A stretch of 37,753 nt of DNA, from positions 1 through 37,753 of the forward strand of contig JAJPIU010000102.1 in assembly GCA_021324535.1 (NCBI GenBank). Reading direction: 5' to 3'. Below the pieces are notes generated by a model. The model was not told where the DNA came from and ran no database searches. It saw only the letters and a program-made list of their open reading frames with translations. Both the position numbers and the translations under genes were made by a program. The stretch comes from Pseudomonadota bacterium (GTDB lineage Bacteria; Chloroflexota; Ktedonobacteria; Ktedonobacterales; JADMIN01). Shown here one piece after another: positions 15,238 to 23,887 of this stretch. Position 1 is the first letter of the stretch, and every line of letters begins with the position of its first letter.

Positions 15238-16944
15238 CTATTCGGCTGAGATCACATAGTCATAGAAGGGCTGTCCGCCATCTACAACCTCAACCTCTTG
15301 ATCGGGATACCACGCCATTATCTGCGCAGCGACAGCGTTCGCCGCAGCCTCACCAACATCGGCTCCGTAGTAGACGGTGATGATCTCATGGCGGCTCATA
15401 TCCATCTTGCCAAGCGCCTCGCGGATAACCTGAAGCTGATCGGCGCCTGCCGCGACAAGCGTATCGTTCAGCAGACCAATTGGCTCACCCTCGATCGTAT
15501 TCACGCCATCCGCCTGTGTCGTGCGCACAGCGCGTGTGATCTCAACGGTATCAACACTCTTGCTGGCTTCCTCCATCGCCTTTAGGTTCGCCTCAACGTC
15601 GGCCTCGAAGTTATAGGCCAGCAGCGCGGCAATCCCCTGCGCGGGGGAGCTGGTGGGAATGACATGCACTTGCTTCTTTGTCAGGCTCGCCACCTGGTTG
15701 GCGCTCATCACGACGTTCTTGTTGTTGGGGAGGATGATCACTGTCTCACTGGGACTGCTCTCAGCCGCTTTCAACAGTTCCTCGGTGCTGGGGTTCATGG
15801 TCTGGCCGCCCGGAACAATGATTGCGCCCGCGCTTTGATAGATGTGTTCCCAGCCCGTGCCAGACGCCACCGCGACGATCCCTACCTCGCGGGCCTCCTG
15901 CTCGGTGCTCGCCTGTGCGGCGACGGTAGTGGTTGTCATGGCGACACTATGGCTATTTTGCAACGCTGCGCCTACAGCAGCCGAGGCAGGCAGGCCGCGC
16001 TCACGGGCGCTCGCAGCGGCGTAGCGCAGGCTTTGCGACTGAAGGTTCTCGATGTTGATGTCTTCCAGGCTGCCCAGACTCACCCCATAGTCGAGAATCT
16101 TGCCGGGGGTGGGCGTATGGGTATGCAGCTTGAGCAGTTTGCTATCCCCTGCGACAACCGTCGAGACGCCGCCCATCGCGGTGATCGTATCGCGGATGCG
16201 ATCAATATCGAGGTTCTCGCCATGCAGCATGAAGACAACCTCATAGCCGAACTCTTCTTCGATCTGTACATTGCCCTTGTGGAAGTGTTCGGCGGTTGTG
16301 GCGCTCGCCTCGCGCGGGAACAATTCAATCGAGTCGCCGCGCAGATAGCGCGACATGCCTTCGAGGATAGTGGTTAGCCCCATGCCGCCCGCATCCACCA
16401 CGCCAGATTCTTTCAGTTTGGGAAGCAGATCGGGCGTGCGGGCGACGGTCGCTTTGGCGGCCTTCACGGTGTCATCGAAGAGCGTGGCAAGGTCGGCGCC
16501 GCGTGTAGCGCTCTGGTGGGCAGCCTCGGCGGCCTCGCGGACAACGGTGAGAATGGTGCCCTCGATAGGCGTCTTGACAGCCTGATAGGCGGCCCTGGCG
16601 GCTGCCTGCATGGCAGTGGCAAAATCAGCAGCGGTGAGGGTAGCTTTGTCGCCAAGCCCGTTGCTCAGCCCACGCAATATCTGCGAGAGGATCACGCCGG
16701 AGTTGCCGCGCGCGCCCATGAGCGCCCCGCGCGAGAGCTTCTCAGCAATCACACAGGCGGCGGTATCATCGGCGTCGCTGATCTCTTTGGTGGCCGCGCG
16801 CATCGTCAGCGACATATTCGTGCCGGTATCCCCATCTGGCACCGGAAACACGTTGAGGTTGTTGATCGCTTCGCGGTGTCGCTCAAGCCAGGCGTGTCCG
16901 GCCAGAACAGCTTTTTTCAACTCTTGCCCATCAAAGATGGTCAT
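15238..16944 (-). CDS. fakA: Fatty acid kinase catalytic subunit, DAK2/YloV family
   Basis: About 568 residues from ATG 16944, which starts MTIFDGQELKKAV as family members do. An in-frame extension to ATG 17028 or GTG 17076 is possible, and a GAGGAG 15 bases upstream is the only visible ribosome site. The N-terminal DhaL/DAK2 kinase domain holds ATP and magnesium through FPVPDGDTGTNMS (about 34-46). GALMGARGNSGVILSQILRG and KESGVVDAGGMGL follow. The middle domain has EEFGYEVVFML, and the C-terminal domain ends with ITVYYGADVGEAAANAVAAQI. FakA phosphorylates the fatty acid held by a DegV/FakB protein, which is the next gene. The Asp23 gene lies upstream, as in the yloU-yloV arrangement of Firmicutes. 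Confidence 0.93.
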   Translation of the reverse strand: MTIFDGQELKKAVLAGHAWLERHREAINNLNVFPVPDGDTGTNMSLTMRAATKEISDADDTAACVIAEKLSRGALMGARGNSGVILSQILRGLSNGLGDKATLTAADFATAMQAAARAAYQAVKTPIEGTILTVVREAAEAAHQSATRGADLATLFDDTVKAAKATVARTPDLLPKLKESGVVDAGGMGLTTILEGMSRYLRGDSIELFPREASATTAEHFHKGNVQIEEEFGYEVVFMLHGENLDIDRIRDTITAMGGVSTVVAGDSKLLKLHTHTPTPGKILDYGVSLGSLEDINIENLQSQSLRYAAASARERGLPASAAVGAALQNSHSVAMTTTTVAAQASTEQEAREVGIVAVASGTGWEHIYQSAGAIIVPGGQTMNPSTEELLKAAESSPSETVIILPNNKNVVMSANQVASLTKKQVHVIPTSSPAQGIAALLAYNFEADVEANLKAMEEASKSVDTVEITRAVRTTQADGVNTIEGEPIGLLNDTLVAAGADQLQVIREALGKMDMSRHEIITVYYGADVGEAAANAVAAQIMAWYPDQEVEVVDGGQPFYDYVISAE

Positions 16945-17109
16945 CCGCCGACGCGGACTCTCCTCTTGATGCTCTGGATTTAGACTTGGGCGTGGGCGCG
17001 CAAAGCGCGAGAAAAAGTTTCGTGCCATACGTGTTGTGCGAAGGCGCCATGCCTTCGCCGCCCTCCATTCTCTCACTATGACCGCTCACGACCGCAATGC
17101 GACGGGTGG

Positions 17110-17625
17110 TTAGTTGCTCTGTTCGGCCTGTTCAACCCGCAACGCCAGCACGTTGACATTGACCCGCACGACACGCAGCCCTAGCGCCCGTTCAACGGCG
17201 TACTTGACGTTTGCCATGATGTTATGGGCGATCTCGCTGACGCGCAGACCATGTTCGAGCACGACATTGACATCAATCGAAACGTAGTCGTGTATGAAGC
17301 GCACATCAACACCGCGCGCATAGTCTTCGGACGGCACGAGCTTGACGCCGACCGGCCAGAAGCCAAGCCATGATCCCAGCCATGTGCGTTTCGCCGCTAC
17401 CCCCACCACACCATAACTTTCAGCAACGGCGCGTCCGGCGATGGTCGCGATGGCATGGGCCGAGACCTCAATCTTGCCTGCCCGGCTGCCAGGGGCAGTT
17501 TCACCCGTGGCGCGCGGAGTCACTACGCCAGATACGCCTGAGCGTGGCGCTGTGTTGCGTATGGACTGACCCAGTTGTGCGCCGGTCAGGCTAACCCGGC
17601 TTGCCTCGCCCTCTGGTGTTGTCAT
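17110..17625 (-). CDS. Asp23/Gls24 family envelope stress protein
   Basis: 171 residues from ATG 17625, which has GGTGG four bases upstream; ATG 17637 is also possible but its AAGGGA is too close. The first 55 residues are variable. The Asp23 domain runs from GKIEVSAHAIATIAGRAVAESYGVVGVA to YAVERALGLRVVRVNVNVLALR, with the typical central VDVRFIHDYVSIDVNVVLEHGLRVSEIAHNIM. Family members are small cytoplasmic proteins that gather at the membrane and influence envelope homeostasis. The gene is first in the operon with fakA, degV and the ATP-grasp gene. No membrane anchor is seen. Confidence 0.92.
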   Translation of the reverse strand: MTTPEGEASRVSLTGAQLGQSIRNTAPRSGVSGVVTPRATGETAPGSRAGKIEVSAHAIATIAGRAVAESYGVVGVAAKRTWLGSWLGFWPVGVKLVPSEDYARGVDVRFIHDYVSIDVNVVLEHGLRVSEIAHNIMANVKYAVERALGLRVVRVNVNVLALRVEQAEQSN

Positions 17626-17726
17626 AGACCACCACATATCCCTTACAAGCGCACGCCGCCAGCCCAGGGCATGGGGCGCCGCTGAGAATGTTGAGAACTT
17701 CAGATACGTTCAAAGCCATCAAAGCT

Positions 17727-17735
17727 ATTGTAGCA
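17727..17735 (-). promoter_or_regulatory. Possible extended -10 promoter of the Asp23-FakA operon
   Basis: Minus strand TGC-TACAAT, an extended -10 element, with no convincing -35. It lies about 100 bases upstream of the Asp23 start and just after the stop of the preceding gene. Confidence 0.35.
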
Positions 17736-17743
17736 TGCGCTGC

Positions 17744-18883
17744 TTACTGCGGCGAATACTGGAACGTGTCGAAGTCGGCGGTGGAGGCAGAGGTTGCGTC
17801 GGTAAAGCTGGCGACCACCAGGCCAATTGAGTCGGTACCCTCATTGGGCGGGCGCCGCACACTACCCATAATCGTCCCATTGACAGAGATACGCACCCTG
17901 TTGGTGACGACAATATCCAGATTGATTTGCCCGCTGACGCTGATCGAGCCGGGCTGGCCTTTGAGCAAGGTGCTTGGGGTTCCGGCAGCCGAATACTGAA
18001 CCACCTGCCAGCTTCCGTCGCTACAGACATAGCCAACAACCGAGGCGGCTTGCTGCTCCAAAACGCTGATGCCGCCGCACCCGTTTGCGATATTTGCCAC
18101 CTGCACAGCGACATCGTAGTTGGTGGCAAACGATCCTGAAGCGTTGAAGTAGATTTCGGCGATGGTGTGAGAGTTCACCGGGTTCGAGACTGTGACCGCG
18201 CTTGAGCCGCATTTGACTATCGCGCCGCTCGTCGTTTGCCACACGCCAGGGTTGTCGCATGAAGGAATATCGTCGGTAAACGTGGCTGAGCCACTTGGCA
18301 CATTGGGCGTTGGTGTGGTCGCGGGGCCGCTTGTCGCGGCGCTTGTCGCGGTCGCAGAGGTGTTCGTCTGGGTTTGGGTTCCATGCCCACCGCGTGTCAG
18401 GAGAAGACCGGCAGCCACCAGCGCGACGATCAGCGCGACACCTACCACGCTGGCGAGGACAATCCAGAGCGTGGTGTTGCTCCGGCGCGGTGGCATGGGG
18501 GGCATAGGAGGCTGCGATGGATACCCCGGCAAGGGATTGGTCGGCGGAGCCGCGACAGGCGCCCCTGGAATGCCACCGTAGGGCGGGTATCCACTGGCTG
18601 GCGTGCGCGGCGGATACGGGCCAGACTGCCCAGGCTGCGGCTGGGGCGGCGGATACAGCCCCGACGGCTGCGTGGGTGGGTATCCGCTGGCGGGCGGAGG
18701 CGCATAGGGGCCTGATGGTTGCTGTGGCGCAGGCGGATACGGATCGGGCCGGAGCGGCTGTGGGCCGCTCCCAGGCGCCGGAGCGCCGGGATTGGGATAC
18801 TGTGGGTACTGATTTGGTGGATTAGACCCCAGCTGATTGGGTTGGTTAGGCTGGTTGGGTTGGTTTGGATACTGAGGATACAT
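17744..18883 (-). CDS. Proline-rich membrane-anchored protein with extracellular domain
   Basis: 379 residues from ATG 18883, preceded by GGGGGG at good spacing (an upstream ATG at 18907 lacks this). The first 135 residues are Pro/Gln/Asn/Tyr/Gly-rich, starting with NQP repeats and then PPxxGYPP-like units. One membrane segment follows at about 138-163 (TTLWIVLASVVGVALIVALV). After a Thr/Ala/Ser linker comes a domain of about 175 residues with four cysteines and alternating strands (AEIYFNASG, YDVAVQVANI, INLDIVVTNRVRISVNG), suggesting a concanavalin-like jelly-roll. Topology is probably cytoplasmic proline-rich tail and outside domain, similar in plan to actinobacterial and chloroflexal envelope proteins. 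The ligand is unknown. It has a strong promoter of its own. Confidence 0.85.
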   Translation of the reverse strand: MYPQYPNQPNQPNQPNQLGSNPPNQYPQYPNPGAPAPGSGPQPLRPDPYPPAPQQPSGPYAPPPASGYPPTQPSGLYPPPQPQPGQSGPYPPRTPASGYPPYGGIPGAPVAAPPTNPLPGYPSQPPMPPMPPRRSNTTLWIVLASVVGVALIVALVAAGLLLTRGGHGTQTQTNTSATATSAATSGPATTPTPNVPSGSATFTDDIPSCDNPGVWQTTSGAIVKCGSSAVTVSNPVNSHTIAEIYFNASGSFATNYDVAVQVANIANGCGGISVLEQQAASVVGYVCSDGSWQVVQYSAAGTPSTLLKGQPGSISVSGQINLDIVVTNRVRISVNGTIMGSVRRPPNEGTDSIGLVVASFTDATSASTADFDTFQYSPQ

Positions 18884-18954
18884 GATGAATCCCCCCAATA
18901 AGTGCAATCAGGAGCCTTTGCAAGAAGCGCCTGTCTGAACGTTTGCGCATAGAT

Positions 18955-18984
18955 GTTATCTCATGAAGCCGGTTCCTCTGTCAA
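18955..18984 (-). promoter_or_regulatory. Sigma-70 promoter of the proline-rich membrane protein gene
   Basis: Minus strand: perfect -35 TTGACA (18979-18984), 18-base spacer and -10 GATAAC (18955-18960). The leader to ATG 18883 would be about 65 bases. The region is shared with the divergent cinA gene. Confidence 0.7.
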
Positions 18985-19100
18985 CATACAACGCGCTTTT
19001 GCTCTGTATGGCGCACGCTGGCAAGCGACACGCTTGGCGTGTTAGACTGGGCGTAGAGAAAAATGTGAACAGCCGACGAACGGAACAGGGATACCAAACG

Positions 19101-20342
19101 ATGCGCGCGGAGATACTTTCAATCGGCACGGAACTCTTGCTTGGCCACATCACCGATACGAACGCGGCGTATCTCGCGCAGCAATGCGCGCCGCTGGGCG
19201 TTGACGTATTTTACATCTCGCAGGTAGGCGACAACCTCGACCGCCTGACCGAAACGCTGCGGCGCGCGCGTGATCGATCCGAACTGGTGATCATGACGGG
19301 CGGCCTGGGGCCAACCGAGGATGACCTCTCGCGCGAGGCTATCTCCGCCGTTTTGGGCGAAACGCCACAGGTTGACCCCGCGCTCGAAACGCAGTTACGC
19401 GCGTTCTTTGCCGGGCGCGGAATACGCATGCCGGAGCGTAATATCAAGCAGGCATGGGTGATTCCATCAGTCACACCGCTGCCCAATCCCGTTGGCACTG
19501 CCCCCGGTTGGTGGGCCGAGCGCGACGGCAAGATCATCGTTGCGATGCCGGGCGTTCCTTCGGAGATGACACGTATGTGGGAGTATGAAGTTGCGCCCAG
19601 GTTAGCCAGCCGCGCAGGCGCGACGCTCTACACACGTATCCTGCGGGTGGCCGGATTAGGCGAATCCACCGTCGAGGAGCGGCTGGGCGACCTCATTCAC
19701 ACGCCAAACCCCACGCTAGCCACCTACGCCAAGCGCGACGCAGTGGATGTGCGTATCACGGCGAAGGCAGCCACCGAGGAGGATGCGAGGTCGCTTGTGG
19801 AGGCGATGGAGGCGCGTGTGCGCAGCGCGCTAGGAACGCATATTTTTGGTATTGACAGCGATACGCCGCAGAGCGTGGCGCTGCGCCTGTTGATTGAGCG
19901 AGGGCTGACGCTTGGCACAATGGAATCATGCACGGGCGGACTGTTGGCCAGCCTGATTACCGATACGCCGGGCGGCTCCGCGTCCTATCGCGGGGGCATT
20001 GTGTCCTATGCGACGGATGTGAAGGCGGCTGAGGGCGTGCCGCAGGAGACGCTGGATACCTACGGCGTGATCAGTGTGGAGACGGCGCGCGCGTTGGCGC
20101 AGACAGTCTGCAATCGGCTCACCACAGATGTTGGTGTAGGGATCACAGGCGTGGCTGGGCCGGATGAGCAGGAGGGCAAGCCGGTAGGAACCGTGCATAT
20201 TGCCGTCGTTTCCGGCGAACGCATCAGCGATACCAGCCAAAGGTTCAGCGGCGGCCGGCAGGAGATCAAATGGCGGGCGGCGATTACGGCGCTCAACCTG
20301 CTGCGGCTTCACCTCCTGCGCGAAAACGAGGAACACGACTAG
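19101..20342 (+). CDS. cinA: Competence/damage-inducible protein CinA with NMN deamidase domain
   Basis: 413 residues, normal for two-domain CinA. The N-terminal MoCF-like domain (MRAEILSIGTELLLGHITDTNAAYLA, MTGGLGPTEDDLSREA, AMPGVPSEM) acts as an ADP-ribose pyrophosphatase in characterised members. The C-terminal PncC-type domain removes the amide from nicotinamide mononucleotide; it has the catalytic serine in MESCTGGLLAS (Ser276), then GGIVSYATDVK and GITGVAGPDEQEGKPVGTV. Together they recycle NAD breakdown products. ATG 19101 is chosen because it begins the conserved domain with AGGGA about ten bases upstream; the reading frame from 18963 overlaps the divergent promoter region. No recA or pgsA neighbour is present. 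Confidence 0.95.
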   Translation: MRAEILSIGTELLLGHITDTNAAYLAQQCAPLGVDVFYISQVGDNLDRLTETLRRARDRSELVIMTGGLGPTEDDLSREAISAVLGETPQVDPALETQLRAFFAGRGIRMPERNIKQAWVIPSVTPLPNPVGTAPGWWAERDGKIIVAMPGVPSEMTRMWEYEVAPRLASRAGATLYTRILRVAGLGESTVEERLGDLIHTPNPTLATYAKRDAVDVRITAKAATEEDARSLVEAMEARVRSALGTHIFGIDSDTPQSVALRLLIERGLTLGTMESCTGGLLASLITDTPGGSASYRGGIVSYATDVKAAEGVPQETLDTYGVISVETARALAQTVCNRLTTDVGVGITGVAGPDEQEGKPVGTVHIAVVSGERISDTSQRFSGGRQEIKWRAAITALNLLRLHLLRENEEHD

Positions 20343-20451
20343 CGCCACACGTTTCACACCGCATGCTGCGTCGAGTCGCCAAGGAAGGCGATCATCTCGT
20401 CGCGCATGGTTAGTTCTCTCCTCTATCCGCGTGGTTGTTCTACGTCGTCCT

Positions 20452-20480
20452 TTGACACACCGTTCAACCCGCGCTATGCT
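20452..20480 (+). promoter_or_regulatory. Sigma-70 promoter of the acyltransferase gene
   Basis: Perfect -35 TTGACA (20452-20457), ideal 17-base spacer and -10 TATGCT (20475-20480). The same -10 hexamer is used at the ABC exporter promoter. Confidence 0.8.
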
Positions 20481-20599
20481 ACAGATAGACAAGCTGGCGC
20501 CCACAACCGGAACGACGAGCACGGCGCCCGCCGGAAGCGCCTGACCTGAAAAGTATGTGGCGCAATCAGCATGATCGCATATCAACGCTGTCGTCTGCT

Positions 20600-20621
20600 G
20601 TAAAGTTATCGTAAAGTTATC
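20600..20621. repeat. Tandem 11-bp repeat in the acyltransferase leader
   Basis: Two perfect head-to-tail copies of GTAAAGTTATC, 33 bases before the start codon. An 11-base period places both copies on the same face of the helix, as for a regulator binding side by side. The AT-rich unit stands out in GC-rich surroundings. Confidence 0.7.
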
Positions 20622-20653
20622 GGCGGGGGCAGCGGTATGGGGGCGAGAGGCTC

Positions 20654-22201
20654 ATGCGAGATCAATATCGTGATCATGAATCAGTTAGCCCGTTCCATGA
20701 CCCCCAAGATGCTCCTCACATCTTGACCTCAGTGTACCGCGCGCCACTGGAGCATTTTCAGACGCTTCAGATGACCGTCGGCTCGTCAGGCTCTCCCTGG
20801 TGGATCAAGGCCAGCCGCGTGGCGGTGGCGGCGCTCTTCGTTGCGCCACGCCTCGTCTACGACATCGAATGCCACGGCCTGGAGCGCGTTGTTGGCGGGA
20901 AGCGAACCTATTTCGCAATCTCGCATAAGCGAGACCTCGACTCCTTCTTGCCGTTGCCTCTCCTCCTTGGCAGAAGGGGTTGGCGGGCGCTCACCGAAGA
21001 AGTACACTTCGCCACACGCGCCGACGCCTTCACACCCGGCTTCCTGGCGCGACTCATCCAGCGACCTGCCTGGCTCTCGCGTCTGCTCCACCCCATCAAT
21101 GTTGGCCCCATCATCCACGCGCTAGGCGCGCACCCCATCGAGAGCCTGCATGCTCGTCCACTTGAGGAATGGATACGCGAGGCGCTCTATGAAGACCCAG
21201 AAGCCGCGCACAGCCAGATCGGCGCGACGCTGGCGCCTCCGCTCATCCACGCGCTGGCGCAGGCGGCTGGTGAAACCGATGCGCAGGTGGAGCAGGCGCC
21301 CCTCGCACAGGCGCTCGCCTGGCGCTATCATTCGGCGCTGGTACGCTGGTACGGGCCGGAACTGTTCACCGAAGATGCGCGGCGTCGCGCAGAGTGGCGC
21401 GTTGTGCGGGAGGTCAAGCGCCAGATCAACGATATTGCGCAGTGGTTCCAACAGGGCGGCTCGCTCTACTCCGCGCCGGAGGGGCGGCTTTCACCCACTG
21501 GCAGGCTCAGCGCAATTGCTTCGGGATTCCACCGGCTGTTGCGCCAGACCCCTGCGGGGACGCGCATCGTCCCGATTGCGCTGGTCTACGATACAATGAC
21601 AACCGGCCGCCCTCGGCTCTTTGTGGATGTCGCTGAGCCTATAGAAGAAGCCATGTCGCTTCCCGTACATGAACTCGATGCGCGCCTGCAATCTACCTGG
21701 CTGAGCGCCATGCGTTTCACCTGCACACAATTGGCTAGCGGCGCGCTCATACGGCTCTATGTCCAGACGCCCGACCCGGAGCATCAACAGGGCCAGCAAG
21801 CGTCAGCGCCGGTCGTCACGCTGGACGCTCTGACGCAAACAGTCCATCAGTGGGCGCAAACACTGGCCGAGCGCGGCAGAAACGTAGACCGGCGGCTCTT
21901 GCGCCAGCGGAAGGCGCGTCGGCTGGTTGGCGGCTACATTCGCTATGCGGAACGTAAGGGCATTCTGCTGCGTGTAGTGCGCGGGCAATGGGTTGTCAGC
22001 GAGACGCTGCCCGAACTCGAGGCGCCTCTGGGAGATGTTGGCTATACCCAGGCGCCACTTGCCTACGCCTATAACGAGTTCCAGGAGATGCTCTCAGTGG
22101 ACTACGCAGAGGTCATCGCAAGTCCAGAGATCGTGGCTCCTCCCCAGGAGCAAGCGCCGCTGCCCGGCAACGCGCCAACCCTTTCACCACCCGCTTCTTA
22201 G
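20654..22201 (+). CDS. PlsC-like acyltransferase with insertion and C-terminal extension
   Basis: 515 residues. The acyltransferase signature H-x4-D is at ISHKRDLDSF (His91, Asp96) and the glycerophosphate-binding PEGR motif at SAPEGRLSPTG (275-278), followed by GTRIVPIALVYD. Such enzymes acylate glycerol-3-phosphate or lysophosphatidate at the inner membrane face. The two motifs are about 180 residues apart, more than twice the usual distance, because of a charged helical insertion (about 140-260). After residue 330 a further 185 residues have no family I recognise; RKARRLVGGYIRYAERKGIL and VVRGQWVVSE may form a small helical/beta module. No signal peptide is seen; residues 50-68 are mildly hydrophobic. 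Its promoter is near consensus. Confidence 0.8.
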   Translation: MRDQYRDHESVSPFHDPQDAPHILTSVYRAPLEHFQTLQMTVGSSGSPWWIKASRVAVAALFVAPRLVYDIECHGLERVVGGKRTYFAISHKRDLDSFLPLPLLLGRRGWRALTEEVHFATRADAFTPGFLARLIQRPAWLSRLLHPINVGPIIHALGAHPIESLHARPLEEWIREALYEDPEAAHSQIGATLAPPLIHALAQAAGETDAQVEQAPLAQALAWRYHSALVRWYGPELFTEDARRRAEWRVVREVKRQINDIAQWFQQGGSLYSAPEGRLSPTGRLSAIASGFHRLLRQTPAGTRIVPIALVYDTMTTGRPRLFVDVAEPIEEAMSLPVHELDARLQSTWLSAMRFTCTQLASGALIRLYVQTPDPEHQQGQQASAPVVTLDALTQTVHQWAQTLAERGRNVDRRLLRQRKARRLVGGYIRYAERKGILLRVVRGQWVVSETLPELEAPLGDVGYTQAPLAYAYNEFQEMLSVDYAEVIASPEIVAPPQEQAPLPGNAPTLSPPAS

Positions 22202-22226
22202 TGATAACTATTGATCCCACTTCTGA

Positions 22227-23849
22227 TCACACTTCGTTGGGAATCTTCACGATTCCTTCCGTCGCCTTTGTGCGCGATGAACGACGCGCCGCTGCCCGCG
22301 CCTCGCGTTTGGCTTCCGGGCTGGATGAGTGCATTTCCGTGGCAGACGCTGAATCGGCCTGCGCGGCGCGCGTCTCGCCAGCCGTGAGCGCAGTCTCCGC
22401 CTCATGCTCTTCCATGAAGCGGCGCGCCTCGCGTTCAGCCGTTTCGCGGTCGTCGGGCGCCAGCGCGCCATCTATCACCAGTCCCAGCAGGTACTCTTTC
22501 ACCGGGCGCAACCACGGCCCCGGCCCCCGCCCAAACAACTCCATCAGGTCGTTGCCATCCAGTGGACTCTTCAGCGGAACACGCTCAGCCTCTTCACGCA
22601 GCCAACGACAACGCGCTTCAAGTTCACTGACTCGCGCCGCCGCCTGGGTGATCTTCTCCTGGCGATAGCTGGTAATATCTGCGCGCGAAAGGTCGAGCAG
22701 GTCGGGTAGCGTCTCGCCAGCGTCCAGCATCAGCCGCCGCACCGCGCCATCCGTCCATTCGGCAGTGTAGGCATTGGCGCGCATATGCAGCTTCACCAGC
22801 CGCGACACGTAGTCAATAAACGCGCGGTCGAACTTGAGTCGCCGCAGGATGTCGCGCGCCATCACCGCGCCAAGGTCTTCGTGACCAAAGAAATGCACCT
22901 GGCCATCCTCAACGGTGCGCGTGCGCGGCTTGGCGATGTCGTGTAGCAAAGCGCCCCAGCGCGCGGCAGGTCGGGGCGGAATGCCCGCCACCACACGTAG
23001 GACATGCGGAAACACATCCTTCGAGCGCCCGTTGACCTGCTGGCTGGCTCCGCGTAGCTCCATTACCTCTGGCACGATGTAGGGCATCAGTTCGGTCTCT
23101 ACCAGAATCCGTAGCGCGACATCGGGCGCGGGCGTCACCAGCGCCTTGGTAAACTCATCACGGATGCGCTCGCGGCTAATTTTGCCGAGGGTAGCAGCCT
23201 GACGCGCCATCGCCCGTAGTGTCGCCTGCTCGATCTGAAAGCCAAGCTGCGCTGCGAAGCGCGCCGCGCGCAACATCCTCAGCGGGTCTTCATCGAAGCG
23301 ACGCGCCGGATCATCACCCACCGCGCGGATCAACCGGCGACGCAGATCGCTCTGGCCGCCGTAGGGATCGATAATCGTGTCGGAGAGCGGGTCACGCGCC
23401 AGCGCATTGATGGTGAAGTCACGGCGCAGCAAATCTTCTTCCAGCGTATCACCGAAGGTGACTTCGGGCTTGCGCGAGGTGGGATTATAGCGGTCGCTGC
23501 GATAGGTGGTGATCTCAACCACATCCACATCGTCAGGCTGTGCGGCGACGATTGGCGCGGGTGTTGGGCCAGCGGATGTCGGCTCGGCTGGCTGCTCCTG
23601 GGTCGTATCGGGCGCGCGGCGATAGTGGACACGCACGGTGCCAAACTGTTCTCCAACCGTGACCACCGCGAGGGGATCGGTCAGCGCGACCAGCCGCTTG
23701 ATCTCATCGGGTCGAGCGTTGGTTGTCATATCCACATCGGGCGAGGCGTCGCGTCCCAGCAGTTGGTCACGCACCGTGCCGCCGACGAGATACAGGTCTT
23801 TCTTGTGCGCGCGGAAGACTCGCGCGAGGGTCTGAATGGTCTCGAGCAT
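22227..23849 (-). CDS. cca: CCA tRNA nucleotidyltransferase / poly(A) polymerase family protein with HD domain
   Basis: About 540 residues from ATG 23849; the 21 residues before it in the longer frame are unlike the family. The head domain has LVGGTVRDQLLGRDASPDVDMTT with the metal-binding Asp pair, and later VEITTYRSD, TFGDTLEEDLLRRDFTINALA and DPYGGQSDLRRRLIRAVGDDPARRFDEDPLRMLRAARF. The HD domain is at GALLHDIAKPRTRTVEDGQVHFFGHEDLGA. The enzyme adds or repairs the 3' CCA end of tRNA without a template. An insertion of about 30 residues rich in Pro, Thr and Ala (PDTTQEQPAEPTSAGP) interrupts the head domain, and the last 80 residues are a charged, probably disordered tail. The gene follows the lipase-like gene by 38 bases, so the two are probably co-transcribed. 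Confidence 0.93.
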   Translation of the reverse strand: MLETIQTLARVFRAHKKDLYLVGGTVRDQLLGRDASPDVDMTTNARPDEIKRLVALTDPLAVVTVGEQFGTVRVHYRRAPDTTQEQPAEPTSAGPTPAPIVAAQPDDVDVVEITTYRSDRYNPTSRKPEVTFGDTLEEDLLRRDFTINALARDPLSDTIIDPYGGQSDLRRRLIRAVGDDPARRFDEDPLRMLRAARFAAQLGFQIEQATLRAMARQAATLGKISRERIRDEFTKALVTPAPDVALRILVETELMPYIVPEVMELRGASQQVNGRSKDVFPHVLRVVAGIPPRPAARWGALLHDIAKPRTRTVEDGQVHFFGHEDLGAVMARDILRRLKFDRAFIDYVSRLVKLHMRANAYTAEWTDGAVRRLMLDAGETLPDLLDLSRADITSYRQEKITQAAARVSELEARCRWLREEAERVPLKSPLDGNDLMELFGRGPGPWLRPVKEYLLGLVIDGALAPDDRETAEREARRFMEEHEAETALTAGETRAAQADSASATEMHSSSPEAKREARAAARRSSRTKATEGIVKIPNEV

Positions 23850-23887
23850 AGGATGTATCTTCTTAGGATTGGGGTGATCAGAATGGC

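Larger units (their letters stand above)
20343..20653. other. Intergenic region between cinA and the acyltransferase gene
   Basis: These 311 bases hold a consensus plus-strand promoter (20452-20480), a tandem 11-bp repeat (20600-20621) and, on the minus strand, a 17-codon reading frame (20354-20407, MRDEMIAFLGDSTQHAV) preceded by a strong GAGGAGAG. The tiny frame could be a leftover of a lost gene or a leader peptide; I do not call it a gene. The leader of the acyltransferase transcript would be about 165 bases. Confidence 0.5.
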
